Source: Molossus alvarezi (lineage: Eukaryota; Chordata; Mammalia; Chiroptera; Molossidae). From it: 64,000 bases of DNA. The position numbers and the translations under genes are program-made. Shown piece by piece: positions 13,051 to 24,269 of this stretch (positions are counted from its first letter, which is position 1; every line of letters starts with the position of its first letter). Location of the stretch: the NCBI GenBank assembly GCA_037176705.1, contig JBAWUJ010000053.1, positions 682,001 to 746,000 of the forward strand, in the 5' to 3' direction. The notes under the pieces were generated by a model. That model saw nothing but the letters and a program-made list of their open reading frames with translations, searched no databases and was not told where the DNA came from.

Positions 13051-16000
13051 ACCCAGTAGGTCCCACGGGTAACTGGATGACACATTACCTGCTGGGTTGC
13101 ACAGACCTCTCTGGTGCTTTAGCATCCCACAGACCCTGTGGGCTATACCTACTGGGTCTCACAGGTCTCTAAGGTGTCCCTACTGGGTCGCAGAGGTCTC
13201 TAAGGTGTTTTAATACCCCGCAGTCCCTGCTGGTAACTAGATCATGCAGTCCCTGCTGGGTCCCACAGGCCTCTAGTGCTTCAGCACTCTGCAGGTCCTG
13301 TAGGAAATGTGATCGCACAGTTCTAGTTAGGTCTCAAGTCCTCTCTGGTGCTTCAGCACCCCATAGGTCCCGCAGGTACATGGATGGCAGTGTTCCTGCT
13401 GGGTTGCATAGGCCTCTATGGACCTTCACCACTCCACAGGACCCTTGGGTAACTAGATTGTGCAGTCCCTGCTGGGTGGGACAGGCTTCTCTGGTGTTTT
13501 AGCACCTGTAGTTCCCACCGGTAACTAGATCACACAGTCCCTCCTGGTTCAGGCAAGCCACTGGTGCTACAGCACCCTGCAAGTCCTGAGGGTAATTGGA
13601 TGGCACAGTGCCTGCTGGGGTGCGCAGGCCTCTCTGGTGCTTCAGCACCCCACAGGCCCCATAGGGAATGAGTTCTTGCAGTCCCTGCTGGGTAGCAAAG
13701 GCTTCTCTGGTGTTTTAGCACCCTGCCGTTCTCGCGGGTAACTACTTCTCACAGTCCCTGCAGGGCTACCAGGACTCTATGGTGTTTTAGCACCCCATTC
13801 TTCACCTGGGTAACTAGATCTCACAGTCCCTGCAGGGTCGCTCAGGCCTATCTGGTGTTTTAGCACCCCACATTTTCAGCGGGTAACAAGAACGAACTAA
13901 TTCTGCTGGGTCACAGATGCCTCTCTGGTTCTTCAGAACCCCTCAGGTCCAGGGGGTCAGTGGTTGACACAGACCCTGTTGGGTCTCCCAGGCCTCTTGG
14001 TGCTTAAGCATCCTGCAGGACCTGCAGGTAACTGGATGCCACAGTCCCTGGTAGGTTGCCCAGGCCTCTCTGGTATTTCAGCACCTTGCAAGTCCTACAG
14101 GTAAATGGATGGCACACTCCATGCTGGGTGGCGCAGGCCTTTTTGGTGCTTCAGCAGCACGCAGGCCCAATGGGTACCTACACCATGCATTTTCTGCTGG
14201 GTGGCACAGGACTCTCTGGTGCTTCAGCACTCCACAAGTCCCAAACATAAATGATGGCACAGTCCTTGCTGGGTGCACAGGCACTCTGGTGTTTTAGCAC
14301 CTCGCAGTTGCCATGGGTAACAAGTTTGCGCAGTCTCTGCTGGTTTCACAAGCCTCTTGTGCTTCAGCACCCCACAGGCCCAGTGGGAAACAACATAGCA
14401 CAATCCTCACACGGTGCATAGTCCTCCTAGTGTTTTCACACCCTGTAGTTCCAACTGGTAACTCCTTCGCACAGTCCCTTCTTGATCGCACAAGCATCAG
14501 GTGCTTCAGCAGCCTGCAAACCTAATGGGTAACTAGGTAAGGCCATCCCTGCTGGGTCGCACCGGCCTCTTTAGTGCTTCAACACCCTGCAGGTCCCGCA
14601 GATAACTGGATGGCACAGTCTCTGCTGGGTTACAGAGGCCTCTGGTGCTTCACAACCTTGCATGCCGGTGGATAACTGCATTGTCCAATCCCTGCTGGAT
14701 CCCACAGGCCTCTGTGTTGTTTTAGCACCCCGCAGTTACCGCAGGTAACTAGATGGCACAGTTCCTGCTGGGTGACACAGGACCCTCTAGAGCTTCAACA
14801 CCCTGCAGGTCCCAAGAGAAAATGCATGGCAAAGTCCATGCTGGGTTGTGCAGGCTTTTTTGGTGCTTCAGCACCCAGCAGACCCAGTAGCTACCTAGAT
14901 CATGCAGTCTCTGCTGGGTCACACAAGCCTCTCCAGTATTTAAGCACCCCACAAGTCCCACGGGTAACTGGATGGCATAGTCTCTTCTGGTTTCCACAGG
15001 CCTCTCTGGTCCTTCAGCACGCCACAGACCGCATTGGTAACTAAATTGTGCAGTCTCTACTGGGTTGCACTGGCTTCTCAGGAGCTTCAACACCTCTCAG
15101 GTCACTGGGGTAATTAGACGGAACGGTCCCTGGTAGGTCGCACAGGACTCTCTGGTGCTTTAGCACCCTGCAGCTCCCAAGAGTAAATGGATGGCACAGT
15201 CCCTGTTTGGTTGCGTAGGCCTTTTTGGTGCTTTAGCAGCATGCAGGCCCAGTGGATACCTGGATCATGCAGTTCCTGGTGGTTAGCACTGGCCTCTCTG
15301 ATGCTTCAGCACCCCACGGGACCCGCGGGCAATTTGATGGCACAACGCAGCTGGGTCGCAGAGCCCTCTCTGGTGCTTCTGTATCCAGCAGGTCCCACGG
15401 GTAACTAGCTGGCACAGTCCCTGCTAGGTCCCACAGAACTCTGTTGCTTCAGCACCCCATGGATCCCATGGGTAACTAGATCTTGCAGTCTCTGCTGGGT
15501 CGCACAGACCTCTTCCGTGCTTCAGCACCTTACAGGTCATATGGTTAACTGGATGGCACAGTCCCTGCTGGGTTGCACAGGCCTTTATGGTGCTTCAGCA
15601 GCACGCAGGCCCAATGGGTACTTCGATCATGCAGTCCCTGGTGGTTTTCATCGGCCTCACTGGTGCTTCAGCACCCCACAGGACCCTCGGGTAACTAGAT
15701 GGAACAGTCCCTGCTGAGTGCTCAGGCCTCTCCGGTGCTTTACCACCCTGTAGTTCCCATGGGTAACTAGTTTGCACAGTCCCTGCTAGGTCCCACAGGC
15801 CTCTGGTGCTTCAGCACCCTGTAGACCCATGGGTAACAGGTCGGGAACTCTCTGTTGAGTGCAAAAGCCTCTCTGGTGTTTTAGCTGCACCCAGGTCTCG
15901 TGGGTAACCTGATGGCACAGTCCCAATAGCTAATGCAGGTCCAGGTTCTTCAGCCACATGCTGGCACTAGATTGCGCAGGCTTTGATGGGTCACACAGGT

Positions 16001-18656
16001 GTTTCTGGTATTTTATCACACTGCATATCTTCAGGTCATGAGATGCCCCAGTCCCTACTTGGTCACACAGGCCTAACTGGTGTATTAGCACTCCACAGTT
16101 TTCGTGGGTGACTAGATTATGTAGTCCCTTCTGGGTCTTACAGGACTATCCGGTGTTTTGGCAGCATACAGTTCCCACGTGTAACTGGATGGCACAGTCC
16201 TGCTGTGTTGCACAGGGCTCTATGGTGCTTCAGCACCCCGCAGTTCCTGTGTGTAATTGGATGGCACTGTCCATGGTAGGTCGCACAGGCTTCTCTGGTA
16301 CTTCAGCACCCCTCAGGTCCCAGGGTTAACTGGGTGACACAGTCCATCCTGGGGTGTGCAGGCCATTTTTGTGCCTTAAGTACTCCACCAGCTCAGTGGG
16401 TACCTAGATCACGTAGTTCCTTTTGGCTCACACAGGACTCTCTGCTGTTTTAGCAACCCGCAGTTGCAATGGGTAACTAGATGCACAGTCACTGCTGTGT
16501 CACGCAGGCCTCTGGTACTTCAGCACCCCGCATGTCCCGCAGGTAATTGGGTAGCCAGTCCCCACCAGGTCGCATTGCCCTCTCTGGTACTTCATCACCC
16601 TGGAGGTCCCATTGGTAAATGGATGGCACTGTCCCTGCTGGGTTCTGCAGGCCTCTCTTGTGCCTCAGCAAGCAACAGGCCCCTTGGGTAACTAGATTTT
16701 GCACTCCCTGCTGGCTCTTACAGGGCTATCTGGTGTTTTGGCAGCATGCAGTTCGCACATGTAACTGGATGCCACAGTCCCTGCTGTGTGGCATAGGCCT
16801 CTGTGGTACTTCAGCACCCCAACAACCTCATGGGAAACTAGTTTGTGCAATGTCTGCTGGGTTGCACAGGCCTCTCTAGTACTTCTGCAGCTCACAAGTT
16901 GCACAAGCTATTGGATGGCACAGTCCCTGGTAGGTTGCACTGGCTTCTCTGGAGCTTCAACAGCCTGCAGGTGTGGCTGGTAACTGGATGGCACAGTTCC
17001 TGCTGGGTCGCACAGGACTCTGTTGCTTCAGGACCATGAAGGCTTGTGGGTAAGTAGATCTCACGGTCCTTGCTGTATTGCACAGGCCTCTATGTTGTTT
17101 TAGCACCCCGCAGTTCTTGAGAGTAACTAGATTGCACAGTTGCTGCTGGGTCGCACAGGCCTCTCTGGCGCTTCAGCACCCCGCATTTCCTGTGGGTAAT
17201 TGGATGGCACAGTCTCTGGTAGGTGGCACAGGTCTCTCTAATGCTTAAGCACCCCACAGGTCCCGTGTGTAACTAGATCACGCAGTCTCTGCTGGGTCGC
17301 AATGGCCTCTCTCGTGCTTCACCACCCTGCAGAGCCACGGGTAACTAGATCACACAGTATCTTCTCAGTCACACAAGACTCTGTTGCTTCAGCAATCTGC
17401 ATGTCCCGCAGGTAATTAATAGGCACAGTTCCTGCTGGGTCACAAAGGCCTCTGGTGCTTCAGCACCCTGCAGGTTCCGTGGTTAACTTTATGGCACAGT
17501 CTCTGCTGGGTTTTGCAGGCCTTTCTGGTGCTGAAGCCCCCAAAGGACTCCATGGGTAACTAGATCATGCAGTCCATGCTGGGTCTCACAGGCGTCCCTG
17601 GTGCTTCAGCACTCTGCATGTCCTGTGGGAAATGTGATGGCACAGTACCTGGTAGGTCACACAGCCCTCTCTGGTGCTTCAGCACGTTCAGTTACGGAGG
17701 GTAACTGGATGGCATAGCCTCTGCTGGGTTGCTCAGGCCTTTGTGGTGCTTCCGCAGCCCGTGGGCACAATGGGTACCTAGACAATGCATTTCCTGCTGG
17801 GTTGCACAGACCTCTCTGGTGTTTTAACACCCCATAGTTCCCTCGGGTCACTGGATTGCACAGTCTCTTGTTAGTCGCACAGTCTTCAGGTGCGTCAGCA
17901 GCATGTAAGCCCCATGGGTGACTAGGTCAGGCAATCCCTGCTGGGTTGCACTGGCCTCTCTGGGGCTTTAGCGCCCCTCAGTTCCTGAGAAAAAATGGAT
18001 GGCACAGTCCATGCTGTGTTGCACAGGCTTTTTTGGTGCTTCAGCACCCCGCAGACCCAGTAGCTACGTAGATCATGCAGTCCCTGCTGGGTTGCACAGG
18101 TCTCTCTTGTGCTTCAGCACCCTTCAAATCCCAATGGTAATTAGATAACAAAGTCCCTGCTGGGTGCACAGGCCATGCTGGTGTTTTAGCACCTCGTAGT
18201 TGCCATGGGTAACTAGTATTCACAGTCCCTGCTGTGTTTCACAGGCCTCTGGTGCTTCAGCACCCCACAGGCCCAGTGGGTAACTAGATAGCACAGTCCC
18301 CACAGGGCGCATAGTCCTGCTGTTGTTTTTACACCCTGTATATCCCCTGTAACTCGTTCGCACAGTCACTTCTTGGTCGCACAGACATCAGGTTCTTCAG
18401 CAGCCCTCAAGCCTCATGGGTAGGTAGGTCAGGCCATCCCTGTTGGGTCGCACCGGCCTCTTTGGTGCTTGAGCACCCTGCAGGTCCCGCAGGTAACTGG
18501 ATGGCACAGTCTCTGCTGGGATACGGAGGCCTGTGGTGCTTCAGAATCCTGCAGTCCTGTGGGTAACTGCATTGTCCAATCCCTGCTGCATCCCACAGGC
18601 CTCTGTGTTGTTTTAGCACCCCAAAGCTTCTGCAGGTAACTAGATCACACAGTTCC
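13051..18656. repeat. 5.6-kb minisatellite, unit about 72-73 bp
   Basis: Unbroken array of roughly 75-80 diverged head-to-tail units. A typical unit runs GGTAACTAGATGGCACAGTC, then CCTGCTGGGTYGCACAGGCC, then TCTCTGGTGCTTCAGCACCC, then CGCAGGTCCC. Main variants end GTGTTTTAGCACCCCGCAG, or carry CAGCAGCACGCAGGCCCAAT. The period is not a multiple of three, so it does not encode a repeat protein. The array begins at a truncated L1 and ends 80 bp before a MAM exon, so it is intronic. I do not recognise it as a named satellite. Confidence 0.93.
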
Positions 18657-18736
18657 ACAGAAGCAGCTTGGGGAATGAGGAGGAGAAGTGTGCCCTGGTC
18701 CGGACCTCACTGGGCCCTCTCTTCACACCCACCCAG

Positions 18737-18867
18737 GCTCCCTCAACCTCCTGGTACAATCTCGGAACAAAGGGGCCCTGGACACGCACGCTTGGTCCCT
18801 CAGTGGCAATAAGGGCAACGTGTGGCAGCAGGCCCACGTGCCCATCAACCCCAGCGGGCCCTTCCAG
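18737..18867 (+). CDS. MDGA1: MAM-domain exon, probable MDGA1 (penultimate coding exon)
   Basis: Internal exon of 131 bp with a pyrimidine-rich tract and AG acceptor (18735-18736) and a GTGAGT donor at 18868. The first codon is completed by one base from the previous exon; the exon ends in phase 0. It encodes GSLNLLVQSRNKGALD, THAWSLSGNKGNVWQQAHVP and INPSGPFQ, the middle of a MAM domain: strand, WS.SGN turn, VW, then GPFQ. Known MDGA1 is a GPI-anchored protein with Ig repeats, one FNIII and one MAM domain. It binds neuroligin-2 and limits synapse formation. MDGA2 has the same architecture and is the main alternative; the fit to MDGA1 is from memory. Upstream exons lie left of the window. Confidence 0.8.
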
Positions 18868-19080
18868 GTGAGTCTGCCGGTCTCCAAGCCCCCGAGACTC
18901 TCCGGCCTTTGAGTGCTGCTCAGCCAGGAATCTCCGGAGGGCTTAGTGTTCCTGGGAGCCGGGTGGGAAGCTGGCAGGGGTGTGTGTTGGGGGGCTCCAG
19001 GGGCACTGAGGAGAAGGGGTGGCAGTCTGTCTGGCAGAACCTCCCTAAGCCCTGCTCCCTGCTCTCTGACCATACCCCAG

Positions 19081-19200
19081 ATTATATTTGAGGGGGTTCA
19101 AGGCTCGGGTTACCTGGGAGATATCGCCATAGATGATGTCACGCTGAAGAAGGGAGAGTGTCCCCAGAAGCAGATGGATCCTAATAGAGATGAAGACTGA
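19081..19200 (+). CDS. MDGA1: End of MAM domain, probable MDGA1, reading into TGA
   Basis: Acceptor ACCCCAG at 19074-19080 and the same phase as the previous exon. It encodes [20 protein letters not shown] then [19 protein letters not shown] and TGA (19198-19200). GDIAIDDV plus a conserved Cys is the classic MAM C-terminal signature. In MDGA1 the protein should continue into a hydrophobic GPI-attachment signal. Here the expected donor after AATAGAG (19189) reads ATGAAG instead of GTRAG, so the frame runs to a stop. A good donor, GTGAGG, lies just beyond the stop at 19208. No GPI-signal exon was recognised downstream. This could be a soluble isoform, an alternative terminal exon, or a sequence error. 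Confidence 0.78.
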   Translation: MIFEGVQGSGYLGDIAIDDVTLKKGECPQKQMDPNRDED

Positions 19201-19544
19201 AAGAGGGGTGAGGGGGTGAATGTGTGGGGGGCTGTGTGGGTGGGTACCTGTGTCCAGGGAGGAGAGTGTTTGGGTCTGAATGGGGGTTCAGAGTGGCTGG
19301 GTGACAGGCTGTGCATCAGTGATGAGGTGAACACTGGGCTCAGGCTGTGGGGTGTACGTAGGGCGATGAGAAGACCAGACCCTGCCCTCCTGTGAGTGTG
19401 CTTAGCTGTTGTCGTACCAGACTGTCTCCTGTGCCTGTGTCTGGGTACAGCTCTGTGTGTGCGGGTCCAGATGTGAACATGTGCTCCCCCAGGGGCCAGA
19501 TGTTTGCAGTAATAACAGCTCAAGTTTACCGAGCAATTACTATG

Positions 19545-19715
19545 TACCAAGGCAAGATACAAAAACATGAGCTCATTTAATCTTCAAAACAGTCCTATGA
19601 GGTAGCTCTAGTAGACTCATTTTACAGATGAGAAAATTGAGGCCCCCTGAGGTTGAGTAAATTGCTCTTAGTGAGCCACAGAGCCAGGATTTGGACCCTG
19701 CACGCTGAGTCAACC
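19545..19715 (-). repeat. MIR SINE
   Basis: CTCATTTAATCTTCAAAAC, TTTACAGATGAGAAAATTGA and CCACAGAGCCAGGATTTGGA occur in the order of an antisense MIR. Confidence 0.8.
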
Positions 19716-20101
19716 TTCACAACACACACCTTAAGTCTGTGCTGAGTGTGTCTGTGTCTGCCTTCGGATCTCCGGAAGGGGAGAAAGTAGCAGGTCCTCC
19801 CACAGCCTGCCTGCCTGCTACTCCCTGGTCCTCCAAGCTGACTGGCGCCTGGCCTGTCCCCCTCTCTCCTGTCGCACTGGTGGAGATGCCAGGCAGTGGA
19901 GTGCCTCGCCAGTCCCGCCCTCAGCTGCATGGCCCCCACCCCGCCCCTGGCACACCAAAGTGTCTGCATCGTACCAAAGACTGACCCCCGCCAGCCGGGG
20001 TGCCCGGGGCAGGGCTGGCCCACCAGGAGGGGCCTACATTGGCTGTGAGAATGAGCAGAACAAGGACAGAGGTCCAGCGCTGGGCCCTGCGGACAGTCAT
20101 C

Positions 20102-20142
20102 CGACACACGCACACACTCACACACCCACACTCACACAGAGA
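20102..20142. repeat. CA-rich microsatellite
   Basis: Interrupted ACACACGCACACACTCACAC type tract. Confidence 0.8.
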
Positions 20143-21222
20143 TATATTAAAGCACAAGTTTCTATTCAACCTGCCAGCCAGCACCTTCTTTACTGCAGAG
20201 ATGGGCACTCACCTACATGGTGCCTGCCACCCCAGGGACCTTGGCACCACTAGGCCTGTCCTGGCTGCACCTTTGGTGTGTTTCTGCCCTCACCCCACCC
20301 CTAACTTAAGGCTGAGCTCCCGCCCTGTTGCTTTACCAGAAGGAAGCAGACGCAGGAACCCTGCCCTTGACCAGACTCTGGGACTCCCTGGGATGGGGAG
20401 GCTGGGGTCAGACGGGACCAGGGGCACTTTGTGAGGTCTGTGAATGTCCCTGTGCAGAGGACAACCAGGAAGTGAGTTCCTGCTGCCTTCAGCTCTGTCC
20501 TCAGGGCAAGGGCCAGGAGGTGGAGACCCCTGGTAACCCAGATCTCCTGACCTGTTCCTGAGATATCATGTCCCCCCTGCCCACTTTGAAGGGACCCAGC
20601 ATGGGGTCTTGGGCCTGACAGTCTGAAGATTGACACCTTCTCCCCCTACTCTCCTCCCCCTGAAGCATCTGGATTCCTGAGAACACAGTCCCCAGCCCAG
20701 TAGGCTGGCCTAAGCTCAGCCCGGGCTCATCTCTGAGGAGCCAGGTGTGTGGTGGCCGGGCCATCTCCTGGGGTGAGGCTTGACTCTGAAAGGGGAAGAG
20801 AAGTCCTGCTTTCACAGTTTTGTGTCCCTATGTTGGACCCTGAACTTGGGAGCAGAGTGGAGTCTGTTTCTTATACACTTGGCACGAGGGTTGCCCTGGA
20901 TGGGAGGGTGTGTGTAGGGAGGCTGTCCTACCTCCATGGTAAGTGCTGTCTGGCTGGTTGTTCCATCCCACCAAGACCGTGAGGGGGAGGGGTTTCTAGA
21001 GCTGGGGTAGGGGTGGGGCAGTTACTGGTCCCCCGTTTCCCAGGAGCTGAGCTCATGTCCCCAGCTGTGAAAGGGCTCCCTGTCCTTGGGTCCTGGGTTG
21101 GGGGCCTGAGTTGGGCATGATGGGATCTAGACCTTTCTTCCTCCACATCACTTCTGAGCTCCCCACCCCCACCCAGTAGTCTGTGGGGGAGAGGAGGCCC
21201 GGCCCCTTCCGGGATGAGTCTT

Positions 21223-21305
21223 CATGTATGTGTGCATGTGGCCATGTGTCTCTGTGGGTGTGTGCGTGAGTGTGTGCATGTGTGTGCACATGTGTGGGCT
21301 TGTTT
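21223..21305. repeat. TG-rich microsatellite
   Basis: Alternating TG units with CATG and GTGG interruptions. Open frames over it on both strands are simple-repeat artefacts. Confidence 0.8.
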
Positions 21306-22049
21306 GTATCTATGTGGCACTGTGGGTACATCTCTGGGCACTCGTGTGTGCAAATCTGCGTAGGTGCATGTGGCAGGACATGTCTGTTCATGAGACCGGG
21401 TCTGCACCTCACCCTGGGAGTGTCTTGTGTGGCAGCATGCATGGCATCTTCAGGAGGGACAGAATGCTTGTGGTTGCTGGCCAAATAGTGCACTCTAGCC
21501 CCATCTGTAGACTAACTGCCTGCCACTGCCTGAATTTCCACCTTTCATCCTCTATGAATGACAAAGAGCTTACAGATGACCCTCTTGGAGTGCAGACACC
21601 TTTGGAAGGGGGTGTCGCAGGGCTTCTCCAGGAGCCTTTGGTAGGGACAGCTGCAGAGAAGAGACAGCAATGCCAGGAGGCAGGCAGGCAACAGGGACAA
21701 ACGCTGCCCATCTCACCACCCCGCCAGGTCTGTGTTGCCATCATCACCAATAGCTGGTGGGCCATGGGCCAGGGATGGAGTGGAGTCTTCTGATACCCAA
21801 CCAGCCTGGCTGCCCATCTGGGCCCCCAAGGTCTCTGTCCAGAGTGACTCCAGGTTCCCGGAACATGCTTCCATCCCACCTGCAGGGTGTTGTTCCTTGA
21901 TCGTCCCATCTGTGCAGGGTCTGTTGTCCCAGCTAGACTGTGAGCTTCTCCTCTGAGCCTTCCAACCCACTCCAACCCCACCCCAACCTCATGGCCAGCA
22001 CAAGTGGCCTGTCCTGGACATCGCTCAGTGGGCTGGCTCGAAGGGACGG

Positions 22050-22195
22050 AATATGTGAGCCAGTGCTCCCCAGCCCCGGCTGCAGGTCAGAACCAGCAGT
22101 GTCTGTGAGAAGGCGTCTGTGCTTGAGCCCGCCCCAGAGGTCCTGATTTCACTGGGCTGGCGTGTGGCCTGGCATCAGAATTGTTTAAGGCTCTT
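22050..22195. repeat. Possible MER5-like hAT fragment
   Basis: CAGGTCAGAACCAGCAG followed by CCAGAGGTCCTGATTTCACTG and CATCAGAATTGTTTAAGG resembles a diverged MER5-type element. The match is weak. Confidence 0.35.
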
Positions 22196-22624
22196 TAGGA
22201 GAACCCCAGAGTGGAACCATCAGCCCGTCACCTGCCAGGTGCCCTCCGAGGTAGGGCTGGAGACCCAGAGAAGACTAGCCCTGAGCACCTCCTCCTTGAG
22301 GCTCCATGGACTCTCAGGCCTACTTTCCTCAGATGGTCTTTGAATACACCTGTTCCTGGCCCTGGCTGCCCATCATGGCAACCCTGTCATATGCTCACCT
22401 CCTTATCCATAGAGCCTGATACAGAAAATGTGCTTGACGTACATCCACTGAACTGAACTCCACGCAGGCGGCCCCTGACTTTCTGGCCTAGAGAGAGGCC
22501 TTGGTGACATGGCCAGAATGCAAGCAAGGCAGTGACAGGAGCACGACCAGAAGGACAGTGCAAGGGCTGGGGAAGTCCTGACGTGAGGCTGGCCGGACCC
22601 GGCTAGCAGTGTGCCTGAGGGAGA

Positions 22625-22925
22625 TGCTGAGGTCCCTGGTCCTCGTGTGCAGGAGGGTGAGGTTGGGGTGTGTGCCTGTGTGTGCCTGCCGGGATGTGGG
22701 TGTCAGTGTGTGCTAGCATGAACAGGTATCATGTGAGTGAGTGCCTAGGGTGTGCCAGTCTGTGTGCATTTGTGTTGCATCAGTAGGCCTGCAAGGAATG
22801 AGTGCTTTTGTGTGTGCCTGGGTAACTCATAGGTGTGTGTTTGTGTGTGTCTGTAAGTCAGCGGCTCTGTATCAGTGTTGCTTGTGTTGTGTATTTTTGT
22901 GCATTTGGGTGTCAGCATCTGTGTT
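22625..22925. repeat. Diffuse TG-rich region
   Basis: Several short TGTGTG runs separated by unique-looking sequence, probably an old expanded and decayed microsatellite. Confidence 0.6.
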
Positions 22926-23389
22926 GATAGGTGGCCCATGAAGACCCCCAGCCCAGGGAAGACCGGTCTGGCTGGATCCAGTGCTTCTCCCCAGTGGCAG
23001 TCTCGCCCTCTGGGTCCGGGTGGCTGAGGCATTTAGTGGCCTTAAAATGAGGAGTCCAGGGTTATTTTTCAGGGTGTTAGGGTTCCTTCACCCCATCCCC
23101 TCCAGGCTGGTATCATGGGGCAAAAGGGACCCCTGGGGACAGGTGCTGAACAGGTAGGACAGGGGGCATCTCAAGCTTAGCTGTTCTGCCACTGGGACTA
23201 TGGGACGGCCAGCTGGGGTGCTGAGCTAAGCCTGCAAACCAAACCCTCTGCTGGGATGCTTCTCCCACTTTTGCCCTCTCTGGGGTAGCCCTACATCTCC
23301 TTCCCATGTGTTCTCTGTTCTCCCTGTGCTCTGTGAAAGGCCCTGGCTCAGGGTGTCAGTGCTGGGACGGGCCTCAGAGGCCCGTACTC

Positions 23390-23495
23390 CTCAAGGTGCA
23401 ATGAGGAGGGTGAAGCCCAGAGGGGGAAGGGACTGGCCCAGGTCGCAGAGCTAGTTAGGGTGGAGCTAGCCTTGGAAGCCAGGTACAATAGCCTT
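23390..23495 (-). repeat. MIR SINE fragment
   Basis: GGACTGGCCCAGGTCGCAGA followed by GCTAGTTAGGGTGGAGC matches the antisense MIR core. Confidence 0.65.
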
Positions 23496-24073
23496 GGGAT
23501 CTATGCCCACTGGTTAGCACCCCTGGGATGTCTTGCCAGGTAGCGATGAGAAGCTTGGTCAAACGTCCCTGTTTCCAGGTACTGGATGTTACAGATGTTG
23601 CTGGGCCCTGCATTGGGAGAGGTACCATCTTTCTGTTTAAAATGCTGGCCACAGCCCAGGCCACAGACCCTCCCACCCCAGGTCAGGCCTGGGTACCACA
23701 CAGAGGCTGCCTCCCTCTGCCCACCTGGCTTCGCTGCATCCCTCCCCCAGGTTCTCAGAAAGAAGGGACGGTTTCCCCTCCTCTGCCCTCTGTCTCCACA
23801 CAGGCCTGGGCTGGGCATGTAGGTCAGTGTGTCTGGTGTCTCCATCCTGTTGACTTTCCCCTAAGGACCAGGAAGGCCTAGGGGAGCAGGGACAGATCCT
23901 GGAGTTTGCTTCTCCCTGGACAGGTCAGGAGGTGGAGTGTTTCCAGGGTGTCTGTCCCCAGGAGCAGGTGGGTGAGCCTGCTCCTGAGAGCTCCTGCAGG
24001 GCCATTGGTTGACGTTCTGGGTTTAGGGGGAGCCTTCCCTCTTCCAAAGGCAGGGTAAGCACCCTCTTCTCCG

Positions 24074-24155
24074 TTAACCTGTTAACCGAGCAGGACGTAT
24101 AAATACGTCAAACGTTGCATACAGTTAAAAGGGAATTCCCCAGTTAACAGATTAA
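24074..24155. mobile_element. TTAA-flanked 74-bp palindromic insert (piggyBac-like MITE?)
   Basis: TTAA at 24074-24077 and 24152-24155 flank 74 bp. The ends are CCTGTTAAC and GTTAACAGA (inverted repeat, 8 of 9). Inside, GACGTATAAATACGTC (24094-24109) is a perfect 7-bp arm palindrome around AA. TTAA duplication is the hallmark of piggyBac transposons, which are known to have been active in some bats. The family assignment is inference. Confidence 0.45.
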
Positions 24156-24177
24156 GTCAGTGCTATGTGTATATCTT

Positions 24178-24235
24178 AGTGTGAGTATAAGTGTGAGGGT
24201 GTGCGTGTGTGTGAAGGTGGGAGGGTGTGTTGCTG
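24178..24235. repeat. TG-rich microsatellite
   Basis: GTGAGTATAAGTGTGAGGG then GTGTGCGTGTGTGTGAAGG, immediately downstream of the palindromic insert. Confidence 0.7.
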
Positions 24236-24269
24236 GGGTGGACTGTCCACTCTTCCCTGGAAATCCCTT

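Noticed and set aside
13530..17851. Dozens of 60-114-codon frames with repeated CFS, GASA and PAGT-like text
   Set aside because: They are the minisatellite read in different phases. The 72-73-bp unit is not divisible by three, so no frame is maintained through the array.
13051..18656. CRISPR array
   Set aside because: Units are directly adjacent and diverged along their whole length, without constant repeat plus unique spacer organisation, in a mammalian intron.
21047..21120. Candidate GPI-signal exon after GTTTCCCAG, reading a hydrophobic tail ending in TGA
   Set aside because: An acceptor-like site and a hydrophobic frame exist in the right phase, but the peptide shows no convincing similarity to the MDGA1 tail as I remember it. 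Such matches are common by chance.
21224..21981. Frames of about 190 codons on both strands
   Set aside because: The plus frame begins in a TG microsatellite and both strands are open. No recognisable domain.
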